DNA of 64,000 nt, taken from NCBI GenBank assembly GCA_013339765.2, contig CM023448.1, forward strand, positions 27,232,551 to 27,296,550, in the 5' to 3' direction. Numbering within the stretch: the first letter of the stretch is position 1; each line of letters starts with the position of its first letter. This document shows, piece by piece, positions 54,175 to 64,000 of the stretch. Made by a program: the position numbers and the translations under genes. This DNA is from Haemaphysalis longicornis. Its lineage: Eukaryota > Arthropoda > Arachnida > Ixodida > Ixodidae. Below the pieces are notes generated by a model. The model made no database searches. It was given only the letters and a program-made list of their open reading frames with translations, and was not told the origin of the DNA.

Positions 54175-55660
54175 TACTTCTGTTCAGATTTCTGAACGGC
54201 CCAGAGAGCAGCCCTGGGGAGTGCTTTTTCTTCTGTGGGGCCTATATGCAGTCGGCGCGGCCTGTGTTCTGTCCACCGCCTGACGCTGGGTATGTAGAGA
54301 GGGCCTGGACAGCAGCATCTCCCATTGCTCTTGTTGGGTAGTTGACGGAAAGAGAGAAGGGTGCTCAGGGCTAACGTCGCACACCCTGATTATGGGACGG
54401 AGTGTTCCTACTTCTGAGCAAAATTTACATTCAGTGTCGTAGCTATTCGCATGCATTAAGTGAAGATGCGTAGGCTGTGGGAAGGAGCCCGGATTTTATG
54501 AGCCGTTGTTGTTCTCCGGAAAGGTCAGGGTAAGGCGGAGGTACGGTCTGTATCAGAAGGCGATAATGCTGGGTTATCTCCCTGAACGTGACAAGCGGGT
54601 GACTGTCCTCGTGCAGCTCCTTAGCAGAGGAGGTAAAACCGCAGGCTTGTTGGGTGGGTGTATATGTTGCCCTCCATTGAAGCGTGACGGGGTGTCCAGA
54701 TGAGCCGAATGGAACGGTTTGGGGAGTGATTTTTAGCACGCGCACTGCAGATCAGGACACCCGACCCAACTGGCATTTCCAGTAGTCTTGCTTGAAATGG
54801 GTGACTACCCTCCGAACCCATGGTTGAGGCAGAACCAAGGGGATGGCTGCCTCTTCTGCTGGTGTCATTCCTTGGGTCCTAAGCGAGGTACACGCAAGGA
54901 GGTTGGTTCTGGAGGTAGCCACGATGATGGCGTATTGCTGCCCTGGATGTTTGGAGGCGTCTGTGTAGATAACTGCATGATCCCCACCGAGGGTAGTGTT
55001 TAGCGCTTGAGCCCGTGCTTTTCAGTGACCGTCGTCATGTGAGGGGTTCATATTTCTAAGCAAAGGGAGCATCTTTAGTTTTAGTCGCCAAGAGTCTGGG
55101 ACTACGTCAAACGGAGTGACATTCTGGGCTGGCCAGCCAATCTGGTGAAGCATGCGGTTACCCACCGCAGCTTTGAGTCGTACCTTCTGGTTAGAAAGAT
55201 GGCCTTCTATCAACTCTTCTACCTTGTTGTGGAGCCCCGTGGTAAGCAGCCTCTGAGTGGACGCACTCATAAGAAGATCAATGGCCTGCTCGACCGCCTT
55301 TCTAATCATTATATAAAGCATCTCTATGTCTTTCTTGTCGATAAGAAGACAGGGGGTGGACGTAAGTGACTCTCGAGAGAACAAAAGCTTCAATTATTCG
55401 AAAGGTACAGGATTCCTTTCGGCCTCGCTTCTTGATGGCAACTCGCCTGATGATGCGTACGATTTGATTAATGCTAATCTTGAGGCGCTGCAAGGAGACG
55501 TCACTCTTTGTGTTAGCCTCAAGACCTTGATGCTGGGGCTTGGAGGGATCGCCTGGCCATCAAGGATTATTTGAATGTATTCCTTGATTTGGCGTGAGGG
55601 CGGACGACAAGGGGCTGTGATTTTTTATGTGAACACTCGAGGCTGCAGGATTTAGAAGAT
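54175..55660 (-). mobile_element. RNase H-type LINE fragment inside X copy 2
   Basis: Starts (5') near 55,660 in the RT thumb and ends (3') near 54,175 beyond the C-terminal finger. The same 5' truncation point relative to X is found in the inverted copy at 63,16x, so both descend from one insertion that was then duplicated together with X. Confidence 0.8.
54184..55500 (-). pseudogene. LINE ORF2 C-terminal half (thumb, RNase H, Cys finger)
   Basis: The thumb reads INQIVRIIRRVAIKKRG and DIEMLYIMIRKAVEQAI, then TTGLHNKVEELIEGHLSNQK and SWRLKLKMLPLLRNMNPSH (55,390-55,022). The RNase H region (about 54,990-54,700) has QQYAIIVATSRTN and GMTPAEEAA, with frame changes. A later segment with ITQHYRLLIQTVPPPYP and CKFCSEVGTLRPIIRVC marks the C-terminal finger near 54,400. 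Stops and shifts throughout; inactive. Same superfamily as the LINE at 16.9-18.66 kb. Confidence 0.78.
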
Positions 55661-55866
55661 TGGCGTACTAGCAGTGAGACGCCATGCATTGGTGTGAGCT
55701 TCCTTTAATTTTTGTAACTCTTAGCACACGAGCAAGGTGCGCACAGGGCCGCTGGACCTGCGGGAGCGGTCACGTGACGCTTTCGGGTGGCATTCAGCGA
55801 GAACGCCGGGGTAAACCCATAGATGTGCTTGGTTGGTACACCACCTTTCGTCCCCGTCTTCGCGTG

Positions 55867-55946
55867 GGCTCGTAGCTGAATCGGTAAGACAACGGGCTCT
55901 CGCTTTGTTAGTCAAGTAGTGCCAGGTTGGATTCCCGGCGGTACCA
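55867..55946 (+). repeat. tRNA-like block of X copy 2
   Basis: 80 bases: GGCTCGTAGCTGAATCGGTA (A-box-like), anticodon region CGGGCTCTCG, GGTTGGATTCCCGG (B-box-like, one base off the usual GGTTCGATTCC) and a CCA end (TACCA). The pieces sit in the order and spacing of a tRNA but the acceptor stem pairs poorly. Confidence 0.75.
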
Positions 55947-56034
55947 GTAAATTCTTTTATTTCTTCGCAGGAGTTTTCCGGTGGCACCGACGGTCGCGGA
56001 AGAACCCTTGTTGGGTAGAGGTAAAAGCTTTGCT

Positions 56035-56300
56035 TTAAAAAGAGTCGTGGTGCTCTTCCCAACGCTTGCGGGCAAGGAGCTTCGCGTATTTTCTAATGTT
56101 CGCTGTCTGGTGGCGGAGGCGCACAAGGTCAACATAAGTGCGACCTCCGGTCCGATAGCGCTCCTGCAAGTCGTCGTGAACATTCCATAGATTGATCAGG
56201 TGTCGGTCAGAAGCAGGAGTGTCCTGGTCCACTTCGACGACCGCTGTAGCACCATTTGCAGCAATCAAAATTCGATTTAGCAGAATTGTGAGTGAGTCTT
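56035..56300 (-). pseudogene. LINE linker fragment next to X copy 2
   Basis: The - frame reads HLINLWNVHDDLQERYR, then LVRLRHQTANIRKYAKLL and ARKRWEEHHDSF, a pattern typical of the basic linker between endonuclease and RT in RNase H-type LINEs. It is short and isolated, so X copy 2 appears to lie beside an older LINE fragment. Confidence 0.65.
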
Positions 56301-56946
56301 AAGTTCGAGTTGCGATGTCTTTCTGTTCCGATAAATTGAAGCTCACTGAAACAGGGCCAGTCTACATACCGGACCTTCTTGTTAATTTTCCGTGCGGTGC
56401 CGGAAAGTCGAAAAAAAATATCCGAGAAAAATGTACCTCAAAATGGTCAAAAATGGATAGTAAGGATAGCCCTAACCGGGTGTCCTTAAACAGCATTCCA
56501 GCCTTTAGAAAACACTGCTATTAAGACAAATACAAAAATAGAAACAGTACTTCCTAAATATAATCAACAATACCTATATCACGAGAACAACATACAGCGA
56601 CGTAGGACACAAATTTGCATATCAATATATGCTCACTAAAATGAGAGTACATGTCATAGCTGCATGCGAACAAAGAATATTTTTTTTTCTATAAAGAATA
56701 AACTACGCAGAAAAAGAAAGAAAGGCTCGCCAATAATTCCCCAAAATATGCGTGAGAGCGAAAGTAAACAAAATTAACAAAAGAAATAGTGAATCTTGTA
56801 TACAGGTAATTGCCAGGATGCACATTATTGCGACGATAATGAAGATGTAGGTAACAATTTGTACAACCCAGCCGCGACAAACACCACGCATAAAAATACA
56901 CGGTAAAGTTCTTTTTTCCAATTAGTTCTATTTAAAAATCAAGACA
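56301..56946. other. Gene-free stretch
   Basis: AT-rich; nothing recognised. Confidence 0.5.
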
Positions 56947-58600
56947 TCAGTTTTTCGATTGCCTTTTTACTTGCTGAAGAGTGCTAAAATTGAAACGTTC
57001 TTCCCCGACCGAGTAAAACATGGATGGAACGTAATATTGCCTCTTCTTTTTCCCATAAATATTTGAAAACTGTAAGTATGTGGAACCTTTCTGTTTTCCT
57101 GAATTGATTGATAAAAGCAATATTGTGTTTCTATATTGGAGCCATCTGCAATTTATACATGTAGGCAGGTATTGTGCTGAGTTTTTTTTTGCAGATTGAT
57201 TGTGGTGTTCATCGGAGTTAAATCCTCTTAGATATTTTGCACTCCGACTGCACCAGAAAATTGAAAAAGAACCATAATTACACATTTTTGGGTGTGAGAA
57301 TATCTTCCGGTGTGTTTTGTTTTCATTAACATGTATGTAGGTCTCAAGCATCCAATGAAGCACTTTCCTTATATTCCTTTGAAGAGCTTCAACGGTATGT
57401 TCGTACAACGAATGGTCAAAGCCTAACGCCGTGTTATCAGCATACTCATACAGTCTGCACGAAAAAGATCAATTTCTAATGTCGTTCGTATAAATATTAC
57501 AAAGTAAAGGGCTAATTGCACGGCCCTGTGGAACCCCATTTCAAATCGGTAATTTTGCTTTCATGGCATTTTCGATTCAAGCCGATTAGTACCTTCCTCG
57601 AAAGTATATTTGAATAATTGACCATTATTTCCTATGAATACCATGTGTGCTAATTTCTGTAACAATATTTCATGATCAACAGCAAGAAAAGCCTTTCACA
57701 TGTCCACAAACAAAGCTAACACTATTTTATTGGTATCGAACGCTTCAGTGATATAATTATTAAAGTTATGTCAAATAATCTAGCCGTCTTGCCCTGTCGA
57801 AAACCATATTGCCTTTTATGTGATGTTTGCGGCGCAAATATATCATAACTGTCGAAATACACTTTTCAAGAACATCGGCCAGAACAAACAACATGGCGAC
57901 TTGCCTGTAGTTGGCAGGATCTTCTGTAGCACCGTTCTTATGTATAAGGTGCAGTAATAAATCACTTTTTTCTGGAATATTACCGGTCAATAAGATGGCA
58001 CTAAGTATTCACAAAATAGCCCAGAAGAGCGTGGGTATAGGTACTTTTTAACTCGGTGTCGGATCTTATCGTATCCCACTGGTTTCGTAATTGAAATAGA
58101 ATCCACAATAGCCTGGAGGTCCCACAGGGTAATTTATGGAAGAAAGGCTTCATGAACAATCCGAGACACATTGGTAACAGGGAACCTTATTTGTTCATTA
58201 CGAAACACAGCGGAGCAAATAAACAACGAATTTATTGAGTCACACAATGAGGTAGTTTGGCAATAATCTCCGAACATTTACTAATTGCCGAGTGCAACGG
58301 TCGATTAGTGCTTCTGCCAATGAGGTCGTTTAGCCGCCACCATGTTTTATCCATGTTTCCTTGGGCCTTATTTAATTCGTCCACATAATACCGCCTCTTT
58401 GCTTGTCTTCCCTTCGCGGTAACTTTATTCCTGAGTACGCCAACTTCTTCTTGTGTCGCGCTGTCCCGTGGCTTCTGTTTTACCTCTTTCCACGCTTATT
58501 CTTTACGATCGTACAGTGCTTGAATGTCATCGTCGATGCCTGTATTTTTCGGTTTCCTTTGTTTACCTTCAATTGTTTTGTCGAAGTTTTATAAATTATC
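56947..58600 (-). pseudogene. Degenerate CR1/Jockey-like LINE (linker and RT)
   Basis: On the - strand, in order: KRRYYVDELNKAQGNMDKTW and WRLNDLIGRSTNRPLHSA (58,430-58,260, linker); ATEDPANYRQVAMLFVL (57,930); ALFVDM then KAFLAVDHEILLQKL (motif A region, about 57,720-57,650, stop between); GVPQGRAISPLLCNIYTNDI (motif B, 57,535-57,475); YEYADNTALGFDHS (motif C with YADN instead of YADD, about 57,440). The last frame, 57,408-56,947, is the thumb and end. Many frame changes. Inactive. Confidence 0.78.
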
Positions 58601-58944
58601 CGTTGTTTTTCAACTATTAGGTCGTACATTTCTAAGCTAACCGTTTACACCAGATCGCTCCTGACGAACAGGCGCACCTTCGCTTCCAAGTACTTTACCT
58701 GTTTACAGTAACGCGTTCTCCCAGTTACTTTAATGTAATCTAAAAATGATTTTTAGTTTTTTAGAGATAACAGCTGCGAGCAACATAAAATTATTTGTGC
58801 GGCTAAGATTGTGGTCTAGCGAGATTTTAATGATTTATCTTTTAAACGCTTTTCTTGGGTTAGTGCATTTATTGTTCTTTCCAAGCGAAACTGTGAAACA
58901 AAGATCACTCATTCAAACGTCATTCAAACGAACAGAAGAAATAT
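58601..58944. other. Short spacer
   Basis: No feature seen; the coding relic may reach a little into this stretch. Confidence 0.45.
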
Positions 58945-59075
58945 TCAAATAAAGTGGCGGAGGCAAACAATGGACCCAGGCCACGCCGGACAGGAGCGGG
59001 TAAATTTCAATGAGAAAGGCCTTCGTCCAGCAGTGGGCCTAGATAGGCTGTTGAGAAAGATAATGATGATGAAGC
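58945..59075 (+). mobile_element. RTE-type 3' tail fragment
   Basis: GAGAAAGGCCTTCGTCCAGC, then AGTGGGCCTAGATAGGCTGT and ATAATGATGATGAAG. The block AGTGGGC.TAGATAGGCTG is also the 3' end of the RTE element at 19.01-21.78 kb (there on the - strand). About 130 bases survive, with no coding part. A very short 5' truncation or an RTE-mobilised SINE-like piece. Confidence 0.75.
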
Positions 59076-61060
59076 GCAGTATATTCTGACATCTGGAAAC
59101 AAAATAATCATGAAATAACAACAAAATGCCTTTTGGTGCCAATTACCTGGAATGTTTCCTATGTGACGACTGCACTATGTTGTATGATAATCTGTGATCG
59201 AATGACCTGTTACAACTGGAGCCTTCACAACATGCCATGGTCTGACCGACCTTTAGCCACATGAATACATGCAGTATGTCTTGATGCTCGTTTTCCCACC
59301 TTGCTGCAGCGTAAGTGTGATATTCAAAAACTAAAAAGAAACAAACATTGCTAAAACACCGGGAATACTGGGCCTTATGTGTCACTCAAATAAAATGTAA
59401 TATTGAGGAAAATCTATGACTTTGTATGAGTTGGAAGGATTTACGTGCCACAATTTTGCCGAAATAATTGCTTTGGACAATTTTTTTCGTGAATTTATTC
59501 TCAAAGCTAAGAACAAAATTGTCCATTATCATATTGTTTTATAGACGGTTGTGCACACAATACAAAACGTTTTCGCTGGTGAAGACAAGAAAACTGTCTG
59601 ACCGTAGTGAGAGCCCTTTTTGAAGCAAAGCATCATGAGGACGATGTGTTCTAAACGCTCTGGAACACAATTTTGTTATCATAATTCATCGGGTCGATAT
59701 TCCAGTCTGCTTCAGTTCTCGCCAATTGTGGACTAAAAGGAAAATGCGGCTGCCGACAGGGAAGCAGCTGCGGCCGCTTTCATAACAACGTAGACATTAC
59801 ACCGTAGCCCACAATACAACATACAATCACCGTTTCACCCAAAACCTCTCATCAAAGGAAAAGTCAGTGAACTCTGGTAGTCATGCAGAAACATTGGGAC
59901 GCCCAAACAAAAACAACTTCATGCAATTTACTCAAGTATAATAAAAAATTAAACATACACGCAGTTAAAGACGCACTGTGTCGTTTGGGGATTACCATCA
60001 CACGTGGTAGACAAAGGTACCTTTCAAATGAACACAACGCCGACCTTCTGTCAGATGTGTAAGGGATCTTTGGTTTTTACATGTCTTAACAGGCTGTTCC
60101 GAAGCTGATACACAACGACGGAGGGAGTCCGCCGACCTATGTAAACAACATTAACCATTTCACAAACCACACTTCCTCGTTGATGGAGGACCAATCACTG
60201 ATAAAAAAGTGTCCGACAATCTTGCATAGTACGATTTCTTAGTTTTTTAGACTGAACTACATCCTGTCTTTGAGCGTCGAAGAGAATACCGGGAGATGTT
60301 TTAGGACACTGATGCGCCAGAACATCTGTTTTTGCTCAGCCAACAAATATTTCTCAACGGCGCATTTTTTTAATGTTCGGACCTTTGAAGGAAAGGTATT
60401 TATACACACTTCATTCTACCTAATAAGTGGCTCTATAAAATGTTCTGTTTACTATCCAATATTAAAGCACCACGCAGAAAATCCCATAAGACTCCTCTAA
60501 CATTTTTGGCACACTTTGGCCAGCTAGCATTTGCGCAATAAACACCATTATCATCTCTATTATTCGATATGCCGTCGCGATATCGTATAGGACTAACAGG
60601 TTAGAATGAAATGAGAAAGCTTTGTGAAGTGTACTAGCCGTCATATTACGTGCTTCCGATGGCGTCACGAAAAGACGGAACACCAGGACGGGATTTTGGG
60701 CCCATTGGGAGATTGCAGGAAATGTGCAGGAATCGTTTAGTATTAGTGATTAGTGTGGTCATGCGAGGCTAGTGATCCATGGTAAAGATAGTAAAAGCTT
60801 GTGCATTACTAGGTGCCTACGAATATGAGGCCATAGATAAGTTTCTACGAAGCCATCGTATCAGTAATAACACAGCAACAACGTGGTTCACATTTGTCAT
60901 GAGAAAATGAAGATAAAAACAAGTCCATAAGATATTGGAGAAAATTAAGCGGTCAAAATTGGGAGTGGGCGCACGAACAGTCGAGTAGATACACTATGTT
61001 CATTGGCGGATCATTATGCAGAAGGGAATTCATGAATTGATCCCGAGAAAAGTACCAACG
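59076..61060. other. Gene-free stretch
   Basis: 2 kb with no recognised coding motif or repeat. Confidence 0.5.
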
Positions 61061-61110
61061 CATTAAAGGGCCCTGAAAGGCGTTTTGAGCAGACTAAATG
61101 AACTAGCGCA
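61061..61110 (+). repeat. Possible end of a non-autonomous DNA element
   Basis: TTAAAGGGCCCTGAAAGGCG begins a block whose AAAGGG start resembles the inverted-repeat end near 26,645. No partner end was found nearby. Confidence 0.3.
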
Positions 61111-61359
61111 ATCGTTAGATTGGGTCGTCAAAGTCAGCTGTAACAAGTATTACTCTTTTATATGCAGCGGAAAGCTCACACTTTTGTTGCAATGTTTGTC
61201 GCCCTTTTCTCACCCTTCCCTGCGTGTTTTGGACGCGGCCATCTTCACATGTCTACGTCATTGATTCCCAGATGTTCGTCATGAGGCACACCTCCTGCTA
61301 TTGGGTGACGTTTTCACGCACTTCCAGCAAAAAGATGTGTCGTCTGCTCAGCGTGCGCT

Positions 61360-61458
61360 CGCCGGCTGATCTGCCAGTGGAGTGCCGGAGTGCTTGGACA
61401 TTTTACGGCAAACGAAACAAGTGTAAACAAACGCTTAACCGTTTGTATTAAATGCAAC
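61360..61458 (+). repeat. Direct repeat, left copy (partner 62,524-62,628)
   Basis: GCCGGCTGATCTGCCAGTGG ... GTGTAAACAAACGCTTAACC, matching 62,524 on with substitutions (CCGGAGTGCTT.GACATTTTACG). Confidence 0.8.
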
Positions 61459-61894
61459 ACGGCCATAACACGACATCTTACGTGAGTACATACCATAAAT
61501 AAAGCGTCGAAGCCTCGTGGCACTTCATTCGTGCAATCGCAGAGAACGACCTGAACCGAGTGCCCGGGTTTGACGAATAAATTTTATTCTACTTCAAAAC
61601 AATCTAGAGATGCGTTTCGAACAAACACAACGTCATAACATGCGTTGCAAGTTTGCACCGCGATTGACAGACGATCGTTTGTCCGCTCTTGCCCGTCGTA
61701 AATTCGGCACTCACCTCGCGCCCGGTTTGCGGGGCCAAACAAGCGCGCAAGCGGAGAACGCTTTTAGCCAGGCACACTGCACATACCCCATGCGAGCTTG
61801 AGTCTTACGTCGCGCGAGAAAGATAATCCAGACCATAGAAGCACTATCCTCCCGCAGAAGTACAACGTCGCATTTCATCGCGAAACGAACGCGT

Positions 61895-62121
<227 letters not shown>

Positions 62122-62520
62122 GCTTCGGTCGCTGCCTTGGCTTAGCTCCAAGCTCCGTTTAGACCATCAGCGATGTTACGACAATAGAGAGCTTTGTGAG
62201 GGTGACGCGCTAACGTCGTTTTAAATAGGTCAAGTCCTATTTAAAAACACAGGGGGAAAGAACTTGGCTCATCGGAAGGGAAAAATCTTTCCTCCATCTC
62301 GCGCAACTTGCCGCCATCTTGCAGCCTCACGGACGGCCGCTATTTTGCTCTAATAGAGAGTTTTAGTGCAGCGTTTGTTGCCTTTGCATACGCTAAACGC
62401 TAAATTTTTGCGTCCAGCTACGTAAACACAACGAGGGGAGTTTTAGTGGAGTGTCTCATCAGTTTTGCGTACCGACACGCTAATGCAGACGGCGCCATCT
62501 GTCGAATGTTTGGCGAAATG
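62122..62520. other. Non-coding, with a short imperfect direct repeat
   Basis: GAGTTTTAGTGCAGCGTTTG near 62,355 and GAGTTTTAGTGGAGTGTCTC near 62,440 are about 85 bases apart and share the following ACGCTAA-type end. No gene. Confidence 0.55.
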
Positions 62521-62523
62521 ACT

Positions 62524-62628
62524 CGCCCGGCTGGTCTGCTAGCGGAGAACCGGAGTGCTTCGACATTTTACGACTATCCAAACAAGTGCAAACAAACGCT
62601 TTCCCGTCAGTGTTGAATGCAACACATG
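62524..62628 (+). repeat. Direct repeat, right copy (partner 61,360-61,458)
   Basis: GCCCGGCTGGTCTGCTAGCG ... GTGCAAACAAACGCTTTCCC, about 1,164 bases after the left copy with the CA microsatellite between. Confidence 0.8.
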
Positions 62629-62764
62629 GGTGCAGCTTGTCAGAACACGGGTGATCGCTGCTCGAGTGCGGCGTTGGTTTGCTCGGCGGGTTCCCGTTCA
62701 TCGCCACTGATACAGCCATCCGAACCGGCGCATTTTGTGCACCGCTTCTGCATTGGTTTAAAAT

Positions 62765-63160
62765 GTCTTTCAAAGCAAAGCTTTTTTTAAAGCAATGCTT
62801 TCTACCTCTACCCCCCAAGGGTTCTTTCGCGACCGTTGGTGTCACCAGAAAACTCCAGCGAACAAACAAAAGAATTCACTGGCACCGCTGGGAATCGAAC
62901 CTGGAACTCGTAGACTAACAAATCGAGAGCCCGTTGTCTTACCGATTTAGCTACGAGCCAACGCGAAGACGGGGAAGACAGGTGGTGTACACACCAAGCG
63001 TATCTACAGGTTCCCCCTGCGTTCTAACTGAATGCCACGTGAAAGCGTCACGCGAGCACTCACGCCCGTCTTGCGGCCCTGTGCGCACCTTGCTCATGTG
63101 CTTAGAGTACAAAAATTAAAGGAAGCTCACACCAATGCATGGCATCTTACTTCCTTCCGC
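62765..63160 (-). repeat. X repeat, copy 3 (right part), inverted relative to copy 2
   Basis: Reverse complement of the right part of copy 2. The 3' end matches (GGGGGTAGAGGTAGAAAGC on the - strand), and so do the tRNA-like block and the GGTGTGAGCTTCC segment (GGAAGCTCACACCAATGCAT, + strand, near 63,122). The LINE follows immediately, as in copy 2. Confidence 0.78.
62880..62959 (-). repeat. tRNA-like block of X copy 3
   Basis: 80 bases on the - strand, from GGCTCGTAGCTAAATCGGTA (A-box-like) to GGTTCGATTCCCAGC (perfect B-box core GGTTCGATTCC) with a terminal CCA. The best preserved of the three. The acceptor and T stems pair only partly, so a functional tRNA is unlikely. Confidence 0.8.
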
Positions 63161-63164
63161 CAAT

Positions 63165-64000
63165 GTGCTAAAGCCTGTGGCCTCCAGCGTTCACGTAAAA
63201 ATCACAGCACCTTGTCGTCCGCCCTCACGCTGAACCAAGGAATACATTCAAATACTCCTTGATGGCCAAGCCATCCATCCAAGCCCCACCACCAAGATCC
63301 TGGGTCCTACATCTCGAGGCTAACACCAAGCGTGAGGTCTCCTTGCAGCGCCTCAAAAAACAGCATTAATCAAATCATACACATGATCAGGCGAGTTGCG
63401 ACCAAGAAGCGAGGCCTAAAGGAATCCGGTACCTTTCGATTAATTGAAGCTTTGGTCCTCTGGAGAGTCAATTACGTCACCCCCTGTCTTCTTCTCGTCA
63501 AGGAAGACATAGAGGTGCTTTATATAATGATTAGAAAGGCGGTCGAGCAGGAATTGGTCGTCTCATGAGTGCGTCCAAACCGAGGTTGCTTAGCACGGGG
63601 CTCCACAACATGGTGGAAGAGCTGATAGAAGGCCACCTTTCTAACCAGAAGGCCCGACTCAGAACTGCGGTGGGTAACCGCATCGTTCACCAGATTGGCT
63701 GGATAGCCAAGAATGTCACTTTGCTTGACGTACTCCCAGACTCTTGGCGACTGAAACTAAAGATGCTCCCTTTGCTTGCAAATATGAACCCCTCACATGA
63801 CGAGGGTCACCGAAAAGAATGGGCTCAAGCGCTAAACACCACCCTCGGTGGGGACCATGCAGTTATTTACAAATACGCCTCCAAACATCGAGTGCAGCAA
63901 TACGCCATCGTCATGGCTACCTCCACAACCAACCTTCCTTACGACCCAAGAAATGACGGCCGCAGAAGAGGCAGCCATCACCTTGGCTCTCACTCAACCA
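63165..64000 (+). mobile_element. RNase H-type LINE fragment, + strand, running off the window
   Basis: Inverted counterpart of the LINE at 54,175-55,660: starts at the same place in X, and its RNase H is cut by the window end. The full length and tail lie outside the window. Confidence 0.82.
63330..64000 (+). pseudogene. LINE ORF2 C-terminal half (thumb and start of RNase H)
   Basis: Thumb: INQIIHMIRRVATKKRG, DIEVLYIMIRKAVEQEL; frame change near 63,560; then LLSTGLHNMVEELIEGHLSN, GNRIVHQIGWIAKNVTLLDV and LPDSWRLKLKMLPLLANM. RNase H begins near 63,850: VIYKYASKHRVQQYAIV, where TYR-ALA-SER stands in place of the usual D-A-S with its first catalytic Asp, then a frameshift before EMTAAEEAA-like sequence. 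Same family as 54,184-55,500. Confidence 0.8.

Larger units (their letters stand above)
53825..56050 (+). repeat. X repeat, copy 2, split by a LINE
   Basis: Left part 53,825-54,170 (matches 24,738-25,085) and right part about 55,665-56,050 (matches 25,090-25,158 and 25,565-25,845). Between them lies a - strand LINE. The right part has GGTGTGAGCTTCCTTTAATT, GTCACGTGACGCTTTCGGG, the tRNA-like block and GGGTAGAGGTAAAAGC. It is an inverted counterpart of copy 3 at the right window edge. Confidence 0.78.

Overview
The window looks like nuclear DNA from an arthropod whose genome is dominated by retrotransposons. The mix of elements (non-LTR elements with TTGA-type microsatellite tails, a BovB/RTE-like LINE, RNase H-bearing I-group LINEs and Ty3/mdg4-like elements) resembles what I recall from hard ticks. 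That identification comes from memory of similar sequence, not from a search. I found no convincing single-copy host gene, no rRNA, no intact tRNA gene and no CRISPR. Almost every protein-like reading frame belongs to a transposable element, and every element carries lesions or is truncated.

Layout: (1) 1-13,803 (+): a head-to-tail array of nine copies or fragments of two related non-LTR subfamilies of the Jockey/CR1 group. All lie on the + strand and each ends in TTGA repeats. Each following copy is 5'-truncated and starts at an ATT-rich tract. A ~2.83 kb segment of this array is tandemly duplicated (about 2,236-5,085 and 5,086-7,905). (2) 13,804-~23,200 (-): one decayed Ty3/mdg4-type LTR element. 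In its own direction it reads leader, gag, linker, protease, RT, RNase H, integrase. It is split by an RTE LINE (19,010-21,779, 11-bp target duplication) and by a GC-rich RNase H LINE fragment (about 16,905-18,664), and it is cut at the integrase by the LINE array. (3) 24.7-25.8, 53.8-56.05 and 62.77-63.16 kb: three copies of a repeat I call X, which carries a tRNA-like block, each with LINE sequence nested in it or joined to it. (4) 25.8-36.8 kb: mostly gene-free, AT-rich DNA with a diverged ~255-bp periodicity, foldbacks, short tandem repeats and one RT relic. (5) 36,844-42,303 (-): an apparently full-length two-ORF I-group LINE (EN-RT-RNase H) with an 11-bp target duplication. (6) 42.5-47.75 kb (-): a 5'-truncated RT-RNase H LINE, another LINE fragment and a gypsy-like gag. 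(7) 47.8-64 kb: gene-poor DNA with a CR1/Jockey-like LINE at 50.5-52.86 kb (+), RT relics near 50.0 kb and 57-58.6 kb (-), an RTE tail at 59.0 kb, a long CA/CG microsatellite at 61.9-62.1 kb, and X plus LINE again at the right edge.

No operon or pathway is present. The biology that can be read is layered retrotransposition: LINE tails making new landing sites, LINEs entering LTR elements and X repeats, local duplication, then decay by point mutation and small indels. The best leads are the self-stacking LINE array at ATT tracts, its tandem duplication, and the three X composites with a tRNA-like block.
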